DNA of 64,000 bases from Symsagittifera roscoffensis (GCF_963678635.1 NC_087064.1:63047548-63111547), one strand, 5' to 3'; shown: positions 1 to 15,300, numbered from the stretch's first letter. The notes: generated by a model not told the origin, from the letters alone. A program made the numbers and translations.

Positions 1-197
1 GTCACAAAAAGTCAGGATTACATTGGAAAAAAAATAATTTGCAGCACGAAAATTCCCAGAAAAGTTTTCAAATTTGTTAGTGGAAAATTTGAACTTTTTA
101 AATTGTGGTAAAAAAAATTCATTCAGTTTCTAGACAACTTTAATTGAAATAAAAATTTTCATTTTTAAAATAGACATCAGTGCTCAGTATGACTCAC

Positions 198-352
198 TCT
201 TTTCCTTCCACTCTTGTTTGGCTTTTCTGCCCTTTTCGATCTCGGCCCTGAGTCGGATCTCGTTCTCGTCACTCGTGTCCATCACATCCTCCAGACGGGG
301 ACGGGGCACACCTGGTGCATTCTGCAGAAGATGCTCGTACTCTGCCATCGTT
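198..352 (-). CDS. Dynein exon 8
   Basis: Acceptor TGTGTTCAG and donor AAAAGA/GTGAGT bound 51 codons with split codons on both sides. It encodes TMAEYEHLLQN, then a highly charged helical stretch (ENEIRLRAEIEKGRKAKQEW). The next exon lies off the left edge. Confidence 0.75.
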
Positions 353-3300
353 CTGAACACAATCAACGCTTATTATGGGGGCTTTTCTCATGCGCGAAGG
401 ACAAAATGCGTAAGAACTATCAAGTAATCAATGCCCATTTAACTGTCCAAAACCTACTGAATGTAATGCTCATTTCTTTCGAGTTTTTTAATAATGAGCT
501 CTGACAAAAGTTTCGCGAATTCGATCTTCGCACTAAAAGGATTCCTCCACCTATTTAAAAAAGCTCAAATGTTGTTTTCGACAAACGCATAGTTTGAAGC
601 AAGACTAAATCGCAAAAGAAAAAATGAAATTGAGATGACAGAAAAGACATTAATAGCACTTTAAGTCCATGAACATACAGAATAACTACGACTCAATGAA
701 CTCGAAAACACTAACCTTTTGGAATACTTTTTGATATTCAAAAAAATAGCCGGTTACTCTGCAAATAGCACAGAATGTTCCGACCATATTTATAAAAAAA
801 ACTACAAAAAGTTTTTTCATTGTTTTCAAATTAGTGTCTCTTTGTGTGCGTGGTGTGCGTTTTTAACTAACTTTAGTGTAGTAGAATTAAATTTTCTGTA
901 ATTGAACAAAAGTTTGACGGCCAGCTTTCCCCACTAAGATAAGCCTGCTCGCTCGACCTTTTCGCTCGAAATAAAACTAAAAGTCAAATATTTCAAACTG
1001 GTTTTTCTCAGCACTGATAAAACTATTTAGAACTTTTTCAAGGTCGTTCGAATCACGACTGGAAGGGCTTTAATATGATATAAGACTCAACCCATTCCAA
1101 TATTTTTTTGTTTCCTGATTTTTCGTGGAAAAAAAACTAAAACAAGCCGAATACAAAGTTCCTCCCCATTTTCAATGGTCGGTACAAAAACTGCCATCAC
1201 AGGTTTTAACCCAATAAAGTTAGACTGAAAATATTCAGTTTTAACCCAATAAAATTAGACTGGTACGTACTTCATTACGTCAATAACTTTGAATGTTCGG
1301 TCCAAGAACAGCTCAATGTGATACATCAGCTGCGCATCATCATTAATCGCAATTCCCGAATGGTCCGAAACTTCTTTCGCGTTCGGTTCGCCGACACCTC
1401 GAACAGCCGAACACTGCCCCATTACAGCATTGGAAGTGGACGCCATGGACAAACTGGATTCTTCAGTGTGAATGACCACAGTTTGCACGACATTTAGACT
1501 TACTCTTAATTTTCGAACTTGCTCCCTGAATTTCTCGCACAAAGCGTTGCAGAAAAGAAGTCGCGAATAGATTGAGGGAGGGTCGGATGATGCTTCGTTT
1601 TTCATGGTTAGGCCGTCCCGAACTTCTTTCAGAGACTGTTTTACATAGAAGTCGTTTCCGTCTGAGGTGCAAACTTGACTGATGAAGCTGATCATTTTGG
1701 AAACCAGCAAATTCGAGAGCTAAAAGTGTATGTGAAAAAATTACAGAATAAAATTTTTTTCTTAATTGGTTAACTTGCCAATTCTCGTTAAGTATCAAAA
1801 AAAAATATGTAAAAAGAATATTCGACGAATGGTTTTTCTTATCGTCTACGCGGTTAGTTTATTTTACAGCTGCAAGACTTAAGGGAGGAATCCAAAAAAC
1901 GACTACTTGGTAATACCAGAGCAAAAATGTCAACAATTTGGTTATTTAATATTGCAGTTCAAAAAGTATCCCAAAAATTGTTCCCATATTCAACTCTAAA
2001 TACCTGGAATATGACCAGTCCTAGGAATCCAGTCTTGGCGTGGTATTTCGAGAGACTCTCTAGGTTCTTGATGTGCTGAAACAGCTGGGGCACCAAAGTT
2101 TCCACCATTTCCAGGGGCGAGGTGGTCCCAATACTCATCTGGGTGAAGAACCTATTCAGCGCTTCCAGGTACTTGCCCTTGTCTTTTGCGTCATTGAAAC
2201 ACTCCGTGATTCTGAAATAATGCCGGTCATTAACTTACACAAAAAAACTTAACAGAATGTCTGCCGATAATTTAAATAGAAAAAATGCCTTTACCACCCT
2301 ACCTTAACTACCCTACATTAACCAGTATACTACAGCATTGGAAGGGGCACGCTCCCCTCTCCATCAAAGTTTCGAATCACTTACTATCCAAAGCTTCCTC
2401 CCTATGGTACTATGCTGGCGCTAAGATCTAATAATTTTAAGGTGGGAGCGCGCGCCGCAAAAACCGACAAAACGTCGATAAAAATTTTCATTTTTGTTTT
2501 TGAAAATCCCCCTCGGAAAAAATCCTAGATCTGCGCAGGAATAAACTGCAGGCGAATTGCGTTTGAGCATTTTTATGGCCAATTTTTATTAGTTATTACA
2601 ACTTGAGCCCCACCGCTAATCTAAAATCATAAGCACAATAAAACCATAAGAAAAAATCAATTTACTGGTTGTCCAATTGGCGCCATCTCTTCATAGTCTT
2701 GGACTTTGCACTGTTAAGCACAGTCAGCACCGTCTTGCATTCTTTCTGTTTCAATTGGTCAATTGTCTGAGTTAGCAGACGCTGTCTCCTTTTCCACTTG
2801 TCCATCTCAGTGCCTGGATCCACATTCATGTCCTTGCTTCGGTCTTCTGCCCCTTCGGATAAGACTACCTCCAGAGTTGTGCACCATTCATGTACAAGAG
2901 ATTCCAACTCGGCTACTAAATCTGGATCGTTGTGGGCATCTCGGAGCTTTTTGAAGTCGAGGTTTATGAGGTCTTTCACTTGATCGGTCATCTTGAGCAT
3001 CTTCAAAAATAACAATTGTTGAAGGAATGAATCTACCAAAGTTTTTGACTAGAAATTAATAAAGTTAGATGCTTTGATTTTTGAAATGAAACATGAAAAA
3101 ATCAGCCAATTGCTGAAAAATTGGACTAGATAGTTCAGACCACAAATTTCTTGAACTGGGTGAGTTTTTTAAAGTTCAAAAAGAACTCATTCGAATTATG
3201 ATTTTTTTGCATTTTTTTTGTTAGCCACTTCAATAATAGTTAGTTTTAGATACCTTACCTACTAAACTTTATATAACTTTTAAACTTCTAGGAAAAATTA

Positions 3301-6300
3301 AAAAAGCAAAAAACTCCCCTTATTATCCTAGTAGAGAAAAGTATATATAACCTGTGATGATGCAGCATTGTTGCTAGAAGCAGCCATATCAATGGTCTCG
3401 AACATCTGCTGAGTGTACTTCTCTAGATTAGAGATGGTCTGGGCTGCTATCTCGGGGGGACATCTGCCCCAGTCCCTCTGCTGGCGCAGTTGGGGCAGAA
3501 AAACGTAGCGCATACTCTCTGCGAAGCACAGCGCCGGATCTCCCACAACCACTCCTAAGACATTACAAGAAATATGAAATTTGAATGCCTCGGCAGACCA
3601 AGTATAATTTCTTTTTTTTAATCTTTCTTAGGTTTCTTTTTTTTAAATCAGATATCAGTTTTTTTATCAGTTCCTTTTTTTTAATCAGTTTCTAAAATTG
3701 ATGAAAACAGATGAGCGCATCGCTTCCGCTTGGTCCAGAGAGGGCAATATATTCTTCCAGTACAGAAATGACAACTATACAAATAAAATTACTGGTCTCT
3801 ATGAGGGTGGTCACACACTTGGTTACTATTATAATGATGTTATAAATTGCTTCACTGGTGTTTTCAACCAACCGGAGGCCCCCTCCGGAACCTAAATTTT
3901 CTGTGCTACATATAAATGTTCGCTCTTTGAAAGGTCATCTTAACGAATTGGAAGCACTAGTATATAGTCTTGAGTCTCCTCCCCCCATTCTATGCCTATC
4001 AGAAACGTGGCTAACAGAAAATGATGATAATAAATGCTATCTCATTGATGGTTACAATAAGTTTGCAACATGCAACCGTAAAACTCGCGGAGGCGGAGTA
4101 ATGATACAAATACGCAAAGATTTCAAGCTTATAAAACAAATCACCACAACCCTCGAGGAATGCATTCTAGTGGTTATTGAAAAAGATAACTACCAATTCA
4201 AAGTAGCAGTAATCTACAACCCACCTAGAATTAACAAACTACGGTTCATAGATACATTCGAGAATTTTTTAGAAGAAAACTATTCGCCATCAACTCCTTT
4301 TATAATCTGTGGCGACAATAACATTGACATATCAAAGATTAATCAACTATCGAACAATTACATGAACTGTATTTTTGCAAATGGATTCGAACTAGGTGAT
4401 ACAAAAGCAACAAGAGTTACTCAAACATCAAACACTTGTCTAGATCATTTCATTTATCAAAACCTGAATGAAGCCTATCAACACACTTTAGAATACCAAA
4501 ATTTCTCTGATCATTTTCCTGTCCTCTTTCAATGGACTCCACCTAGTTTAAAAAATGAAAAAACTCAGACTTTTCGTGACCTTAATTTTGTCAAAGATAA
4601 AGATAAATCCAATAAGTACATAAACTCATTGCAAATTGAACTGAATGAAAAAGAGTTAGAAATCTGCAATGTTGCAGATCCATCAGCAGCATTTAACATT
4701 TTTTCTGCGGTTTTTAATAAAGTTACCACAAATTTTGCACCCATGCGGGAAAACACAATTACTGATTTAAAAAAACCGAAATGGTTCAACAACAAGTTGA
4801 AAAATTTAAGAACCAAAAGAAACAGAGCACATCGTTCATGGAAATGTCAACCAAATAATTCCATTTTATTGGAAAATTTTAAGAACTTAAGATTTAAGCT
4901 AGAAAAAGAAATTAAAGGGGCAAAACGGAAGTTTTACCGTAACAAATTCTCTGCATGTATTGGGGACTGAAGACAAACATATAAATTACTCAATGATTTA
5001 AGTGGTAAAAATATATATGATGCAAACGTACCAATACTAGAGTCATGTCAGCAGCACTCTGTAACTCCATCAACTTTTGATGTTGCTGAACGATTTAATG
5101 TTTTTTTCTCCGAAATTGGCACTCAACTTAAAAAAGACATGGACTGTCTACCATTACCACCTCTTAAACAAGTGGGACACTCAATGTTTCTTTATCAGGT
5201 TACTGAACTTGAAGTAGAACAAATAATTAACAAACTTGATAATAAATCGTCGTCGGGTGATGACAATATTAATAACATTTTAGTTAAATTGTCGGTATCT
5301 GCTACCGTTCCGTATTTAACCCTGTTAATAAATAAATCCTTCAGCCAAGGCGTTTTTCCTGATAAATTAAAAAGAGCAAAAGTCATACCCATGCATAAAA
5401 GTGGTTCCAGAGTTGATGAGAATAATTACCGACCAATATCGCTTTTAATTGTCTGGAGTAAAATATTTGAAAGAGCCATGTACACTCGTATTTACAATTA
5501 TCTTGAAAAATTCTCACTTATTTATAGTAGACAATTTGGGTTTCGGTCAAAGCATAGTACAATAGACGCACTCGTTGATTTTACTGAAAAAATGCGGTCA
5601 TGTGGTAATCAAAATGTTGTTACTTTCTTTTTTGATTTGAAAAAAGCATTTGATACAATTGAACATTCTCTTTTATTACAGAAGTTAGAGTCCTATGGAA
5701 TCAGAGGAATTACTTATGATTGGTTTGAATCGTATTTAAAGAACAGAAAACAGCGTGTAGAAATAAATGGCGTTTCTTCAAACTGGTCTTCTATAAAATG
5801 CGGTGTTCCTCAAGGATCAATTTTGGGTCCCTTACTCTTTCTTATATATATAAATGACCTTCCTCATGTTTGCAAATCATCTGAAGTTGTCCTCTTTGCA
5901 GACGACACCAATGTCACTGCTTTAGGACAAGTAAATGTTGCAATTGAAAATGACATCTCTTACTTGAACTACTGGCTAAATGCCAATAAATTAATTATTA
6001 ATATGGATAAAACAGTACAAATGAATATTAAGACTTCCAATTCAATGACCTTTCAATTAAACAGCTGTGCTATTAAAACTGAACCTGTTTGTAAATACCT
6101 AGGGATATATGTAGACTCAAAATTATCCTTCTTTTCGCAAATTGATTATGTAAGAATGCGATTAGCGAAACAGTCAGGCATTATTTCAAAATTACGGTAT
6201 TTTGCTCCACGTCATCAGCTTTTAGATTACTATCGAACTAACATTAAATCAACTATCCAATACGGTATTCTTGTTTACGGTTGTTGCAGCTACTCTTCTT

Positions 6301-9300
6301 TAATGCCGATTTACATACTTCAAAGAAAGATCTTAAAATTGATTTACTTCCGAAATCGTCGCGAACAATCGGATGACATTTTTATTAGAAATCAACTGCT
6401 AACCGTGCACGAGCTTCATGTGTATGAATTACTAAAATTTGTACTCCGATCAGTAAACAAACTACACAGTGAGGATTTTTTGAATAATGTGTTTGAATTC
6501 GAAAATCCCACTAAAGTAACGCGTAGGGCTAATTTAAACCTCCTTAAAGAATCATTTAGAAAAAAACGATTTGAACGGCAATCAATTGCCTATCGGGGGT
6601 CTAGGCTTTACAACGTATTGAAAACTAGAGGCTTACTCGAAGATGGGATAGAAGATGCAAAAATTGGAAAAATTACAAGTTTTTATCATAAATTTAAGAA
6701 TGGATACCTGCTAGGTAACAACGAGCTGGCAACTTTAGTTTTCAGTTTTTAATTTTTGTGTAATTTCAGTACCTTGGTTAAATGCTACAGGACAATCAAC
6801 TATAGGTTGCGATTTATGTGAAAAAATACGACCCTCCAGAACCTTTTAGTTTAGGAGATATGGCCCTTTTTATGATTTTTTGAATTTTTTCTCAATAATT
6901 ATTTTCCCGAAAACTTAGAAAATTTTCTTCATTTTTTTTTTTTTTTTTGAGGCGACGTGTCCCCATGCCGGAGCATCAGCTGAACTGCTATAGGTAGCGC
7001 TATGAAGAACAATATGTTTTCAATTAGGTAAAAATCAAAATCACGTATTTTTTTGTTTTTTGTTAATTTTTTCATTAAAAAAAAAAAAAAAAAAAAACTT
7101 TTTTTCTTTCTTTTGTTTGATGTTAAATTCAGTATGTGTGCTATATAAGGGCAACCTTTATGTGGACCAATGGTCTCGTTAGTTGTCCATTCCGATGATA
7201 AATGCATTGATGAAATTACTTTTGTTTTGCTAATGACTATATTTATCAATCGGAAAAATAAATTCTTTCTTTCTTTCTTTCTTTAGATATACACATGAAT
7301 TTGCTATTTACTCTTAGGATCAAAATTGTTTCTTAAAAATGCATTTTGTTTATGTGGATTTTCCCTTTCTCCCCACCTGGGAAAGTTTATTAGTAAAATG
7401 TTCATTCGCATAACCCAATTTTTATGAAAATTGACATGCGGACTAATTAAGCCATGTTAAATATATTTGTGGCGCATACATAAGATTGTAAAACCACTCG
7501 TTGCACCATAAAATGGATTGCCGTGCGAGTAGGGGGAAGCCATTTTTGGTTTCCATTTAGTAAAAAAAAACGCTTTCTTTGCTTTAAAACGCTGACCTGT
7601 GAGTATGTCTCTTTCGAATCTGGTCGCATCCACATCTCTGCTGAGATCTGGTCGGATAAAGTAGAGGATGGGAGTGTCGTAGCTCTTCACGTCCTTGCAC
7701 TCCAATAGACTAGTGGTGTATCTCAACTGTGTCAACTCCAACACAATACCATCTGGGGTTCCTAAACAAGGAAAGCGCCTTACAAAAAACTTAGAAGTTG
7801 ATCGGCGAAAATAAAGATGTTAAAAGTTATAAAGTGTACAGAGAAAAGTAGACGACTCTTCATGGTACAAAAAACTAAACAGTTCGACTACACCTTCTCC
7901 CCAAATAAACATTTAACATTGCACAAAAGCACACGTGCACATCATTTCGCTTATAAAATTTTTCATCATACGCTGCAAAAGAATTTAAAAACTTTTATTA
8001 ATTTAATTATAAGGCAAGAAATCTCCAATTTGGCACAACCAATTCAGAGTTTGACAATGTGCAAAGAGTGAATAACTGCAAAGCAAGAAATTTAAATGGG
8101 TAAAGTATCAAAAAATCTTACACAGGGCAAGTAGAAAATGAGTTGAACTTCTTTTGGTACATAACTTTGACACACTGCTTGCTGTTAAGAACCAGAACAA
8201 CCAAAAAATCTTTGGTGCATTTTTTGCTCAAACCTTTTTCTCTTTCCACGTAGAAGAACAACCTGCGCTGCCCTCCCGCGAGGAATAACTCGTTGATCAA
8301 ATCTAGGGTCTCTGGCTCACATATGTACTCCTCCAGTCCAGCGGGGTTTGTGGTTCCCCCAATTGAGAAGGTGTCCTGTATCTTGGAGGCAATCCACCAA
8401 TGACGAGCCTCCATCTTCAGGTCACGGGCTAGACTCACTGTTATGTCGGGTACGGGATCAACAATTCTAGAGAACCAATCACATTAGTCGTAAATAAAAA
8501 ACTTGAACTTGAGTAGCATTCGATTGTGCAAGCATCAAATAATTTAGAGAAAAAATAATTAAGGGCAGCTAATTCATTTTCTTCTCGTTTAAGCGCGCTT
8601 AGCTATGTTTATTTATAGATCCCGGAGATGTTTTTTATAAAAAGTACATTATATACACATGATGTTAGTTTGGTATCGAGTGTTTTAAAAATTTTTGAAC
8701 CAACAAAATTTTAGCCCACTCAGTAAATTTACAACGAACAATTAAACTAACCAGGAAAATAGCCGAAAAAAAAAATTTGCGATAACTCCACAGAAAAAAA
8801 TAAACTCAATAAATGTTTGTCTTCCAAATTAAGCTACACGTCTGTAATCAGCCATGCAAAAAAGTGTGCATTAAACCACAGACGAAGCACGTGCATCTTT
8901 TACATTCAAAATATGTTTTCGTGTACGATGGTGTGCGCGTATGGTGTACGTTCAATAAACGTGTTATACGTTAAAATCTAATCGTCTATTGATCTACAGT
9001 TTACGAGTTTAATACAATAAGCTGGTAAGACTTGCCTTGTTTCAACAAGGTTTTTAACGAACGAAATCAGCAGATACAATGGAGGGTAGTGAAAGAATTG
9101 ACCGGTAGGTAAAATATACAGGTCAACGAAAAACTTAAGAACCACAACCGAATGCTCTGCGCATTTGACTGTAACAATTTAATCTATCTGTACAGTATCA
9201 TCTATCAACTCAAATTTCTCAAATGACTGAAAGGTTCGGTTCATCTCCCGAACAATCTCAAACACAAGATACAAAAAAATTCAGATATTAACAGCAATTC

Positions 9301-12300
9301 ACCCTTAATGTGACTAGCATTTTCTCTAAATGAACATTGTGAGAAATATGACACAGAGGCGAAGCTGAGCTTCGCACCACTTGCGATACACAATAAAGCT
9401 CCAAAAACCAAAAGATAATGTGTCTTGAACAAAAAATGAAAAACATGAATGAATTTTATTGCAATTGTTATAGAAGTTAACTAGCTTCAAAAAAGAAGAA
9501 ATATTTATGTTTAACTCCATCCATTTTTTTCTGATAAACAATAGATGAAAACGATAAGAAAACATTTCGGTCGAAAAAATGAGATACAATAATTCCTAAA
9601 TGTACTCAAAAACTGTTCATTAAATCTTGCAACCAAAGAATCTGCATATCCGATAAAAATAATCGGGGGTAAAATGAAAAAAAAAAATTGATAAACAAAG
9701 TTTCAAACACATGAATGCAAAAATTACAAACAATTGTCATAAAAAAGAACTTGCAGAAAATCTGAAAAAGCCTATGAAAATAAAGCAATTACATCAAGAA
9801 TTATCAGTTATGAAACTTATACGCAAAGATAAAAGAGATAGATCACAGCGAAAAAACAACAATAAAAAAATGCTCAATGAAAATAAAAACTTGAAAAGTT
9901 TTTTTTTAAAAATTGGACCAAAAAGAACCACACGCCCAAGTCTCGTGCAGAACTTGCCGCCACATTTTTATCAGACAACAAAGTCAAGTCAAACTTGAAA
10001 AAAAAATCTGGAAACTTATCAAATTTTTTGATTTTTTTGACATTTTGAAACAGAGGCAAAGCGGAGCTTCGCACCACTTGCGATGCAACACAAACACGAA
10101 AAAAAACATAAGTCAAAAAAAGTTTTAGATGTTGAAAAAACTAGGTAAACCACAATTTTCGAATGACTCGATAAAAACAAATACGGGCCCATCTTCAGCT
10201 GGAGGTACGTGTTCGATTGTGAATGAGTTTGCTAAACTGATGCGGCACGAAAAGAGTGGTTTCAAAAAATGGACATTGCCTAAATCTTTATTCGCTTCTC
10301 TTCTAAAGTGATTGAGAAGAGTAAGGAATTTTAAGATAATCAATTTTCCCAAGGAGATAAACTTCTCAAACAAGAAATTCAAGAACCGCCGCTTCTACAG
10401 AAACAATTATCGCAACGCGTTCTCTCAATGGAACTTTTCATCTCACATTTGATTTCGTAAATTAAAAGAAAATTTTAAAAAGTTACGAAAAACGGTCGAA
10501 AGTTGTAAAAAAACCAAGACTTTCCAAAATCCATAATGTTTCTCCGCCAAAAGAAGGCTATGGCCAACTTTTGGCAATGTTTTCCGCCGAAAGAAGATTT
10601 CCAAAACAGGGTTTCTCAATTGAACACAACCTTCGAATTGGCCCGGTAGATTTCGCGCAAAGTCAACAAGTTTCCAAAAAACTGTCAAAGTTTCAAAACT
10701 TTGACTTGTTTGAAGGCCGTAACTTTTTTATTGAACAAGCGGGGCATAGCCAATTTTTAAGAGAGGCTTTTAACAACCTGTTCATTCGATTAAATCTAAA
10801 ATATCAGATTCGGCGAAACAACTAGCGAGAGAAGTCCAAAAAATGTCAATAATTGGACAATTCCGATAATCATAGCTTTTAGTGTGAAAAAATTATACAG
10901 GAACGTTATGCAGAAGGGATTCACGCAACCACCAATTTCAATTGAACCCATAATCTCAATTTTGGGAGGGTATTTTTCGAGAAAATCAAAACTTTCATAA
11001 AAACGGTAACAAAATATGAGCTTCCCGAAACCCGTTCTGAAAATTTAACTCAAAATCTCAGGTATGACGGTAGTTTTTGAGAATATTCAAAAAGTTTAAA
11101 AACGGTCAAAAATCAAAAACTTGACTTTTCAGAGGGCGATAACTTCTTGTGCAAAACTTTTCATTAGTGTCATCTAATGCAGAATAGCGTCCCACAATCC
11201 GTTATCTCATTGAATCGACAATATAAGATGTGAGATCTCAGCTTTCAAGAAAAGTCGAAATAGTTCAAAAAACGGTCAAAAATTAAAAATTTGACTATTC
11301 CGAGGAACATAAGTTTTTGTGCAAAAAAGATTGCCATGGCCATTTATGCAAAAAAGTTTTTCGAAACAGTTCAATTCATGGAAACGAAAAACTCAAATTT
11401 GAGAGGGGTAGTTTTCAAGAAAATGAAAAAAAAATCAAAAATATGGTTCAAACATTCCACCATAAAATTTCTGCAATAAGTGAAAAAAAACTTCAGAAAA
11501 ATTAAATTTCAACAAACCGATTGATAAACATACAACCAACTTGAAAAGTGCAGAGGGGAGTGCTAAAATTGTGTTTATCTTAAACGGGCATAAATTAGGT
11601 CATTGGGCCGATAAAAAATAGGACGAAAAAATTTCGGCTGATTAACTTTTAGCGCAACAAAAAACACTTAAAACAACAAAAGAAAATAACACGCAGAAAA
11701 CAAAATAAATCCAAGATGTGACAACTAAGCTGACAACAGATGAGCAGACAAATAATTGGCCGGCAATTTTATTTGAAAAAAAAACCCTTTTCCGTTTTAA
11801 AAAAATCAGGTCCTGGTCAAATTCGAACCCAGGACATTTGCCGTCCCAGGCATATTCGTTACCTCCAAGCTAAGTTGACCAGGAACGATATGAAATTTGA
11901 ATACATTATGAACCAAGGTAGCGATGAGTCCAGACGTCCAGATGAGTCCTGTGGACAAAGTTGTTTACGGGAAAACAGTCTAGTACCCGGTTGCAATAAC
12001 CTTGCTTATCGCAAGGGTAAAAAAATATTTGAGAAAATGTGCATTCAGTTTTTCAATGTATTGTGACATATTACAATTGGTGGAGCATTTCCACAGAAAA
12101 TGTTGGTGTTATTTTGACTAATGCCATCGTCAACTTGACCGAATATTTTTGTTTTTGAACTTGATAAGAAAACTTAACTTGATTGATCGAGTCAATGCAC
12201 GTAGCTAAATGATTACTATAGAGCAACACCTTCCGCCTTTTATTTTGTATAAATCTCGCCCTTAAAATTTCGCCGCTCTACCGCCCTTTAAACTGATATT

Positions 12301-15300
12301 TAGGTTTTGATACTGGTCAAAGTAAGGTGTTGATCCTGTGGGCAGCAGCTTGTTTGATTTGCTGAACTTTTCTCAATATTGCAGTACTTGAAAAGGAGTT
12401 TTAAACTAAAAAAACTTAATGTAAATCTCAGAAAAACTTCTACACTTTGCTTTTCTATTAGATTTTTTTTTCTAAGAAATGCAAAAAGTGCAAAAAAAGC
12501 CGAAAAAATCCTAAAATCAAATTACTTACATTATTAGAAACTTTACAACGAGACTGGAATTGAACTATTGGCCTTTGCCGTCTCAAGCATAGATGTTACC
12601 ACTGCGCCAAGTGCACAAAATTCTTCGTCAATTTAAATTTGAAATGAAGCAAGTAATACATGTGTAAGCATTTCACATCCGAACTTTGGGAACCAAGTTG
12701 TGTACGGCAAACGAGTCAAGTCTCGGTTGCACTACCTTTGCCTAACGCAAGGGTAAAAAAATCTAATTTGGCCGCTTCCAGATGCTTACACGCTAAAGCT
12801 AAGATTTATCGGAAATAACAATGACCAACAAAGTTCATAAATACTCTGATTGGCAAGTTCATTGGAGGACAGAAACAATCGCAAATAAATTTCGCGGAAA
12901 TCTAAAAACAAATACGCAAACACTAATTCACGCGCTCTTTAACAGTTATAGCGAATATGACAGAAGTCGAGCGAACTTTATGATGACACATGCTAGTTGA
13001 CCATACCGTTTACGGGTTACGACCATTCTCAAGCTATCGCGTAAATGCGTTTTTCTTCGGCCGATTTTAGGCACCTAGAAGAAAATTTGTAGGGCTTCAA
13101 GTGTAGTGTCATTTTGAAGAACGATCAGCCGTTATTCAAATCTTAAAGCGATGTTTAAAAAATCTTTGTTTCAAAAAAAATGGTGTGAATATTTTAGTTT
13201 TTCAGGCAATTTACGAGTATTCCTGCTAGTCTTACAATTCACCATCATTGAAGATATAATAGACCTTATCAAATGTAATAGACCTTTACCAGTGCTTCAT
13301 ATTAGTTTCGACTTTTTTCTTTTGAAACTTAAACGTCACTTTTCTTGTAAACGCCAGCCTCCAGAAATGGCAGAAAAGTTTGGAATGGAAAAAATTGTTT
13401 TGAATTGTTTCCGTTTCTTTTTCAGGCTGTTAGCATCAAATACGGAGGGCGTCAGTAGCGGATTAAGGGGGATTGCGGACGCCCCCCCCCCCCCCCCCCT
13501 CAAGGATTTGACCCCTTGCCGACCCAAAGGGTCCCCCTTTGTACTATTTTGAGATCATTTTTGGCTGACTGACCTTAAAAAATTTCTAAAAGCGCCTTCG
13601 GAACCAATCGATACTAATTTTTAAGGGGGGAGCGCGCGCCAAAAAACGAGATTTTTTGGTCGAAAAATTCCAAAAAGTGCCTAAAACGCTATTTTCGGTT
13701 TGTTTTTCAAGCTGTTAGCATCAAATACGGAGGGCGTCAGTAGCGGATTTAGGGGGATTGCGGACGCCCCCCCCCCTCAAGGATTCGACCCCTTGCCGAC
13801 CCAAAGGGTCCCCCTTTGTACTATTTTGAGATCATTTTTGGCTGACTGACCTTAAAAAATTTCTAAAAGCGCCTTCGGAACCAATCGATATTAATTTTTA
13901 AGGGGGGAGCGCGCGCCAAAAAACGAGATTTTTTGGTCGAAAAATTCCAAAAAGTGCCTAAAACGCTATTTTCGGTTTGTTTTTCAAGCTGTTAGCATCA
14001 AATGCGGAGGGCGTCAGTAGCGGATTTAGGGGGATTGCGGACGCCTCCCCCCCCCCCCCCTCAAGGATTCGACCCCTTGCCGACCCAAAGGGTCCCCCTT
14101 TGTACTATTTTGAGATCATTTTTGGCTGACTGACCTTAAAAAATTTCTAAAAGCGCCTTCGGAACCAATCGATACTAATTTTTAAGGGGGGAGCGCGCGC
14201 CAAAAAACGAGATTTTTTGGTCGAAAAATTCCAAAAAGTGCCTAAAACGCTATTTTCGGTTTGTTTTTCAAAGTTTTGCCTGCGGCACAGAAATTTTGGC
14301 CAAAACAAGGCCTTTATACTTGTTTGGGAGAGCTCAGAAAATCAATTTGGTCGACCTAAAAAAAATAAAAAGGTCGACAAAATTTTCAAATTTTTTTCGA
14401 AAAACCTCCCCCTCTCACCCCTCGAAAAATTTCTAGATCCGCGCCTGGAGGGCGTAACATTATTATGATTTTGCTACAAAGATGAAAATGAATCAATTGC
14501 AGGGTGTTGTCATTTTTATGCCTACCAAACAAGTTATTTAGCTTCCAATAAACGGGCGGAAAACAAACATTTGTTTAAAAAATACAGCGCGAAAAAAATC
14601 GCGTTTTCATAACTTTCAACTGAACTTTGAGATCAGAAAAAGCGCCGCCAAAAGAATCTCCTACATAAAACATAGACGCGACGCTGCATTTCAAAAATGT
14701 TGGCAAAATACGCAAAAGAATAGGCTTACAAAAACGCAAAAAACATGCTGCTAAATTGCTCGGATCAAGTTAACATCCCCCCTCCATGTAAAATGCTCGA
14801 TTCTGATTGGCTGAAAATTCCTAACTTAGAACCAAGTTGACAACCTCCCCCAAACGGCTTTGGGGGGGGGCATGGGAGGATGTTAACTTGGTCTAATTGC
14901 TCGCCAATTGGAAATTATAAGATACAGATACACTCAAAATGCAATATTTGCAACATCGATTCGAAAAAAGATGAACTGGTATAAAAACCCAAAACTTTGC
15001 TTAAGTAAATACGCACGAAAAAGACGATATAGCTTTTCTCATCTGAATCAAGTTAGCCAGCGAAAAAAAAAGATTTGTCATAAAGTAAACAAGTCGTTAT
15101 CCAATTAGAATTGAGAAAAGAAATATTTCATACGTTTGTTTTTTATCTCAATTCTGATTGGCTTACGAAGTTTGCATTTTGACATTCCTGCTTTCACTAA
15201 ACAAATAATAAACCATGCAATGCTAGTAAAACTCAAATTGTCATTAAAACTTTTGAAAAACGAAGTAATAAAACGTTAAAATTTACGCCTGATGAACTTC

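Larger units (their letters stand above)
3692..7284 (+). mobile_element. LINE of the Jockey/CR1 superfamily, 5'-truncated, nearly intact
   Basis: The element sits in dynein intron 3, antisense to the gene. It opens inside the C-terminal part of ORF1, continues through an endonuclease-reverse transcriptase ORF2 broken by one TGA, and ends with a 3'UTR and a (CTTT)n tail after AATAAATT. The same order, ORF1 ending and (CTTT)n tail occur in the element at 21687-25463, so the two belong to one family. The 5' truncation near 3692 is the usual LINE outcome. A target-site duplication was not convincing because the left flank is T-rich and repetitive. Confidence 0.9.

Noticed and set aside
8118-8233. 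Extension of dynein exon 2 to the GTGTAAG donor at about 8121
   Set aside because: The frame stays open, but the leftover bases do not match exon 3; GTTTGAG at 8233 gives a matching phase and a family-like join.
9079-9112. Short plus-strand ATG exon followed by GTAGGT
   Set aside because: Only about 9 codons, wrong strand for both genes, and no partner exon was seen.
11935-11965. Hammerhead-ribozyme-like string (GATGAGTCC...GGACAAAG)
   Set aside because: The core reads CAGATGA rather than CTGATGA and the GAAA box is CAAAG, so catalytic positions are wrong; it lies inside a SINE copy and is not repeated in the others.
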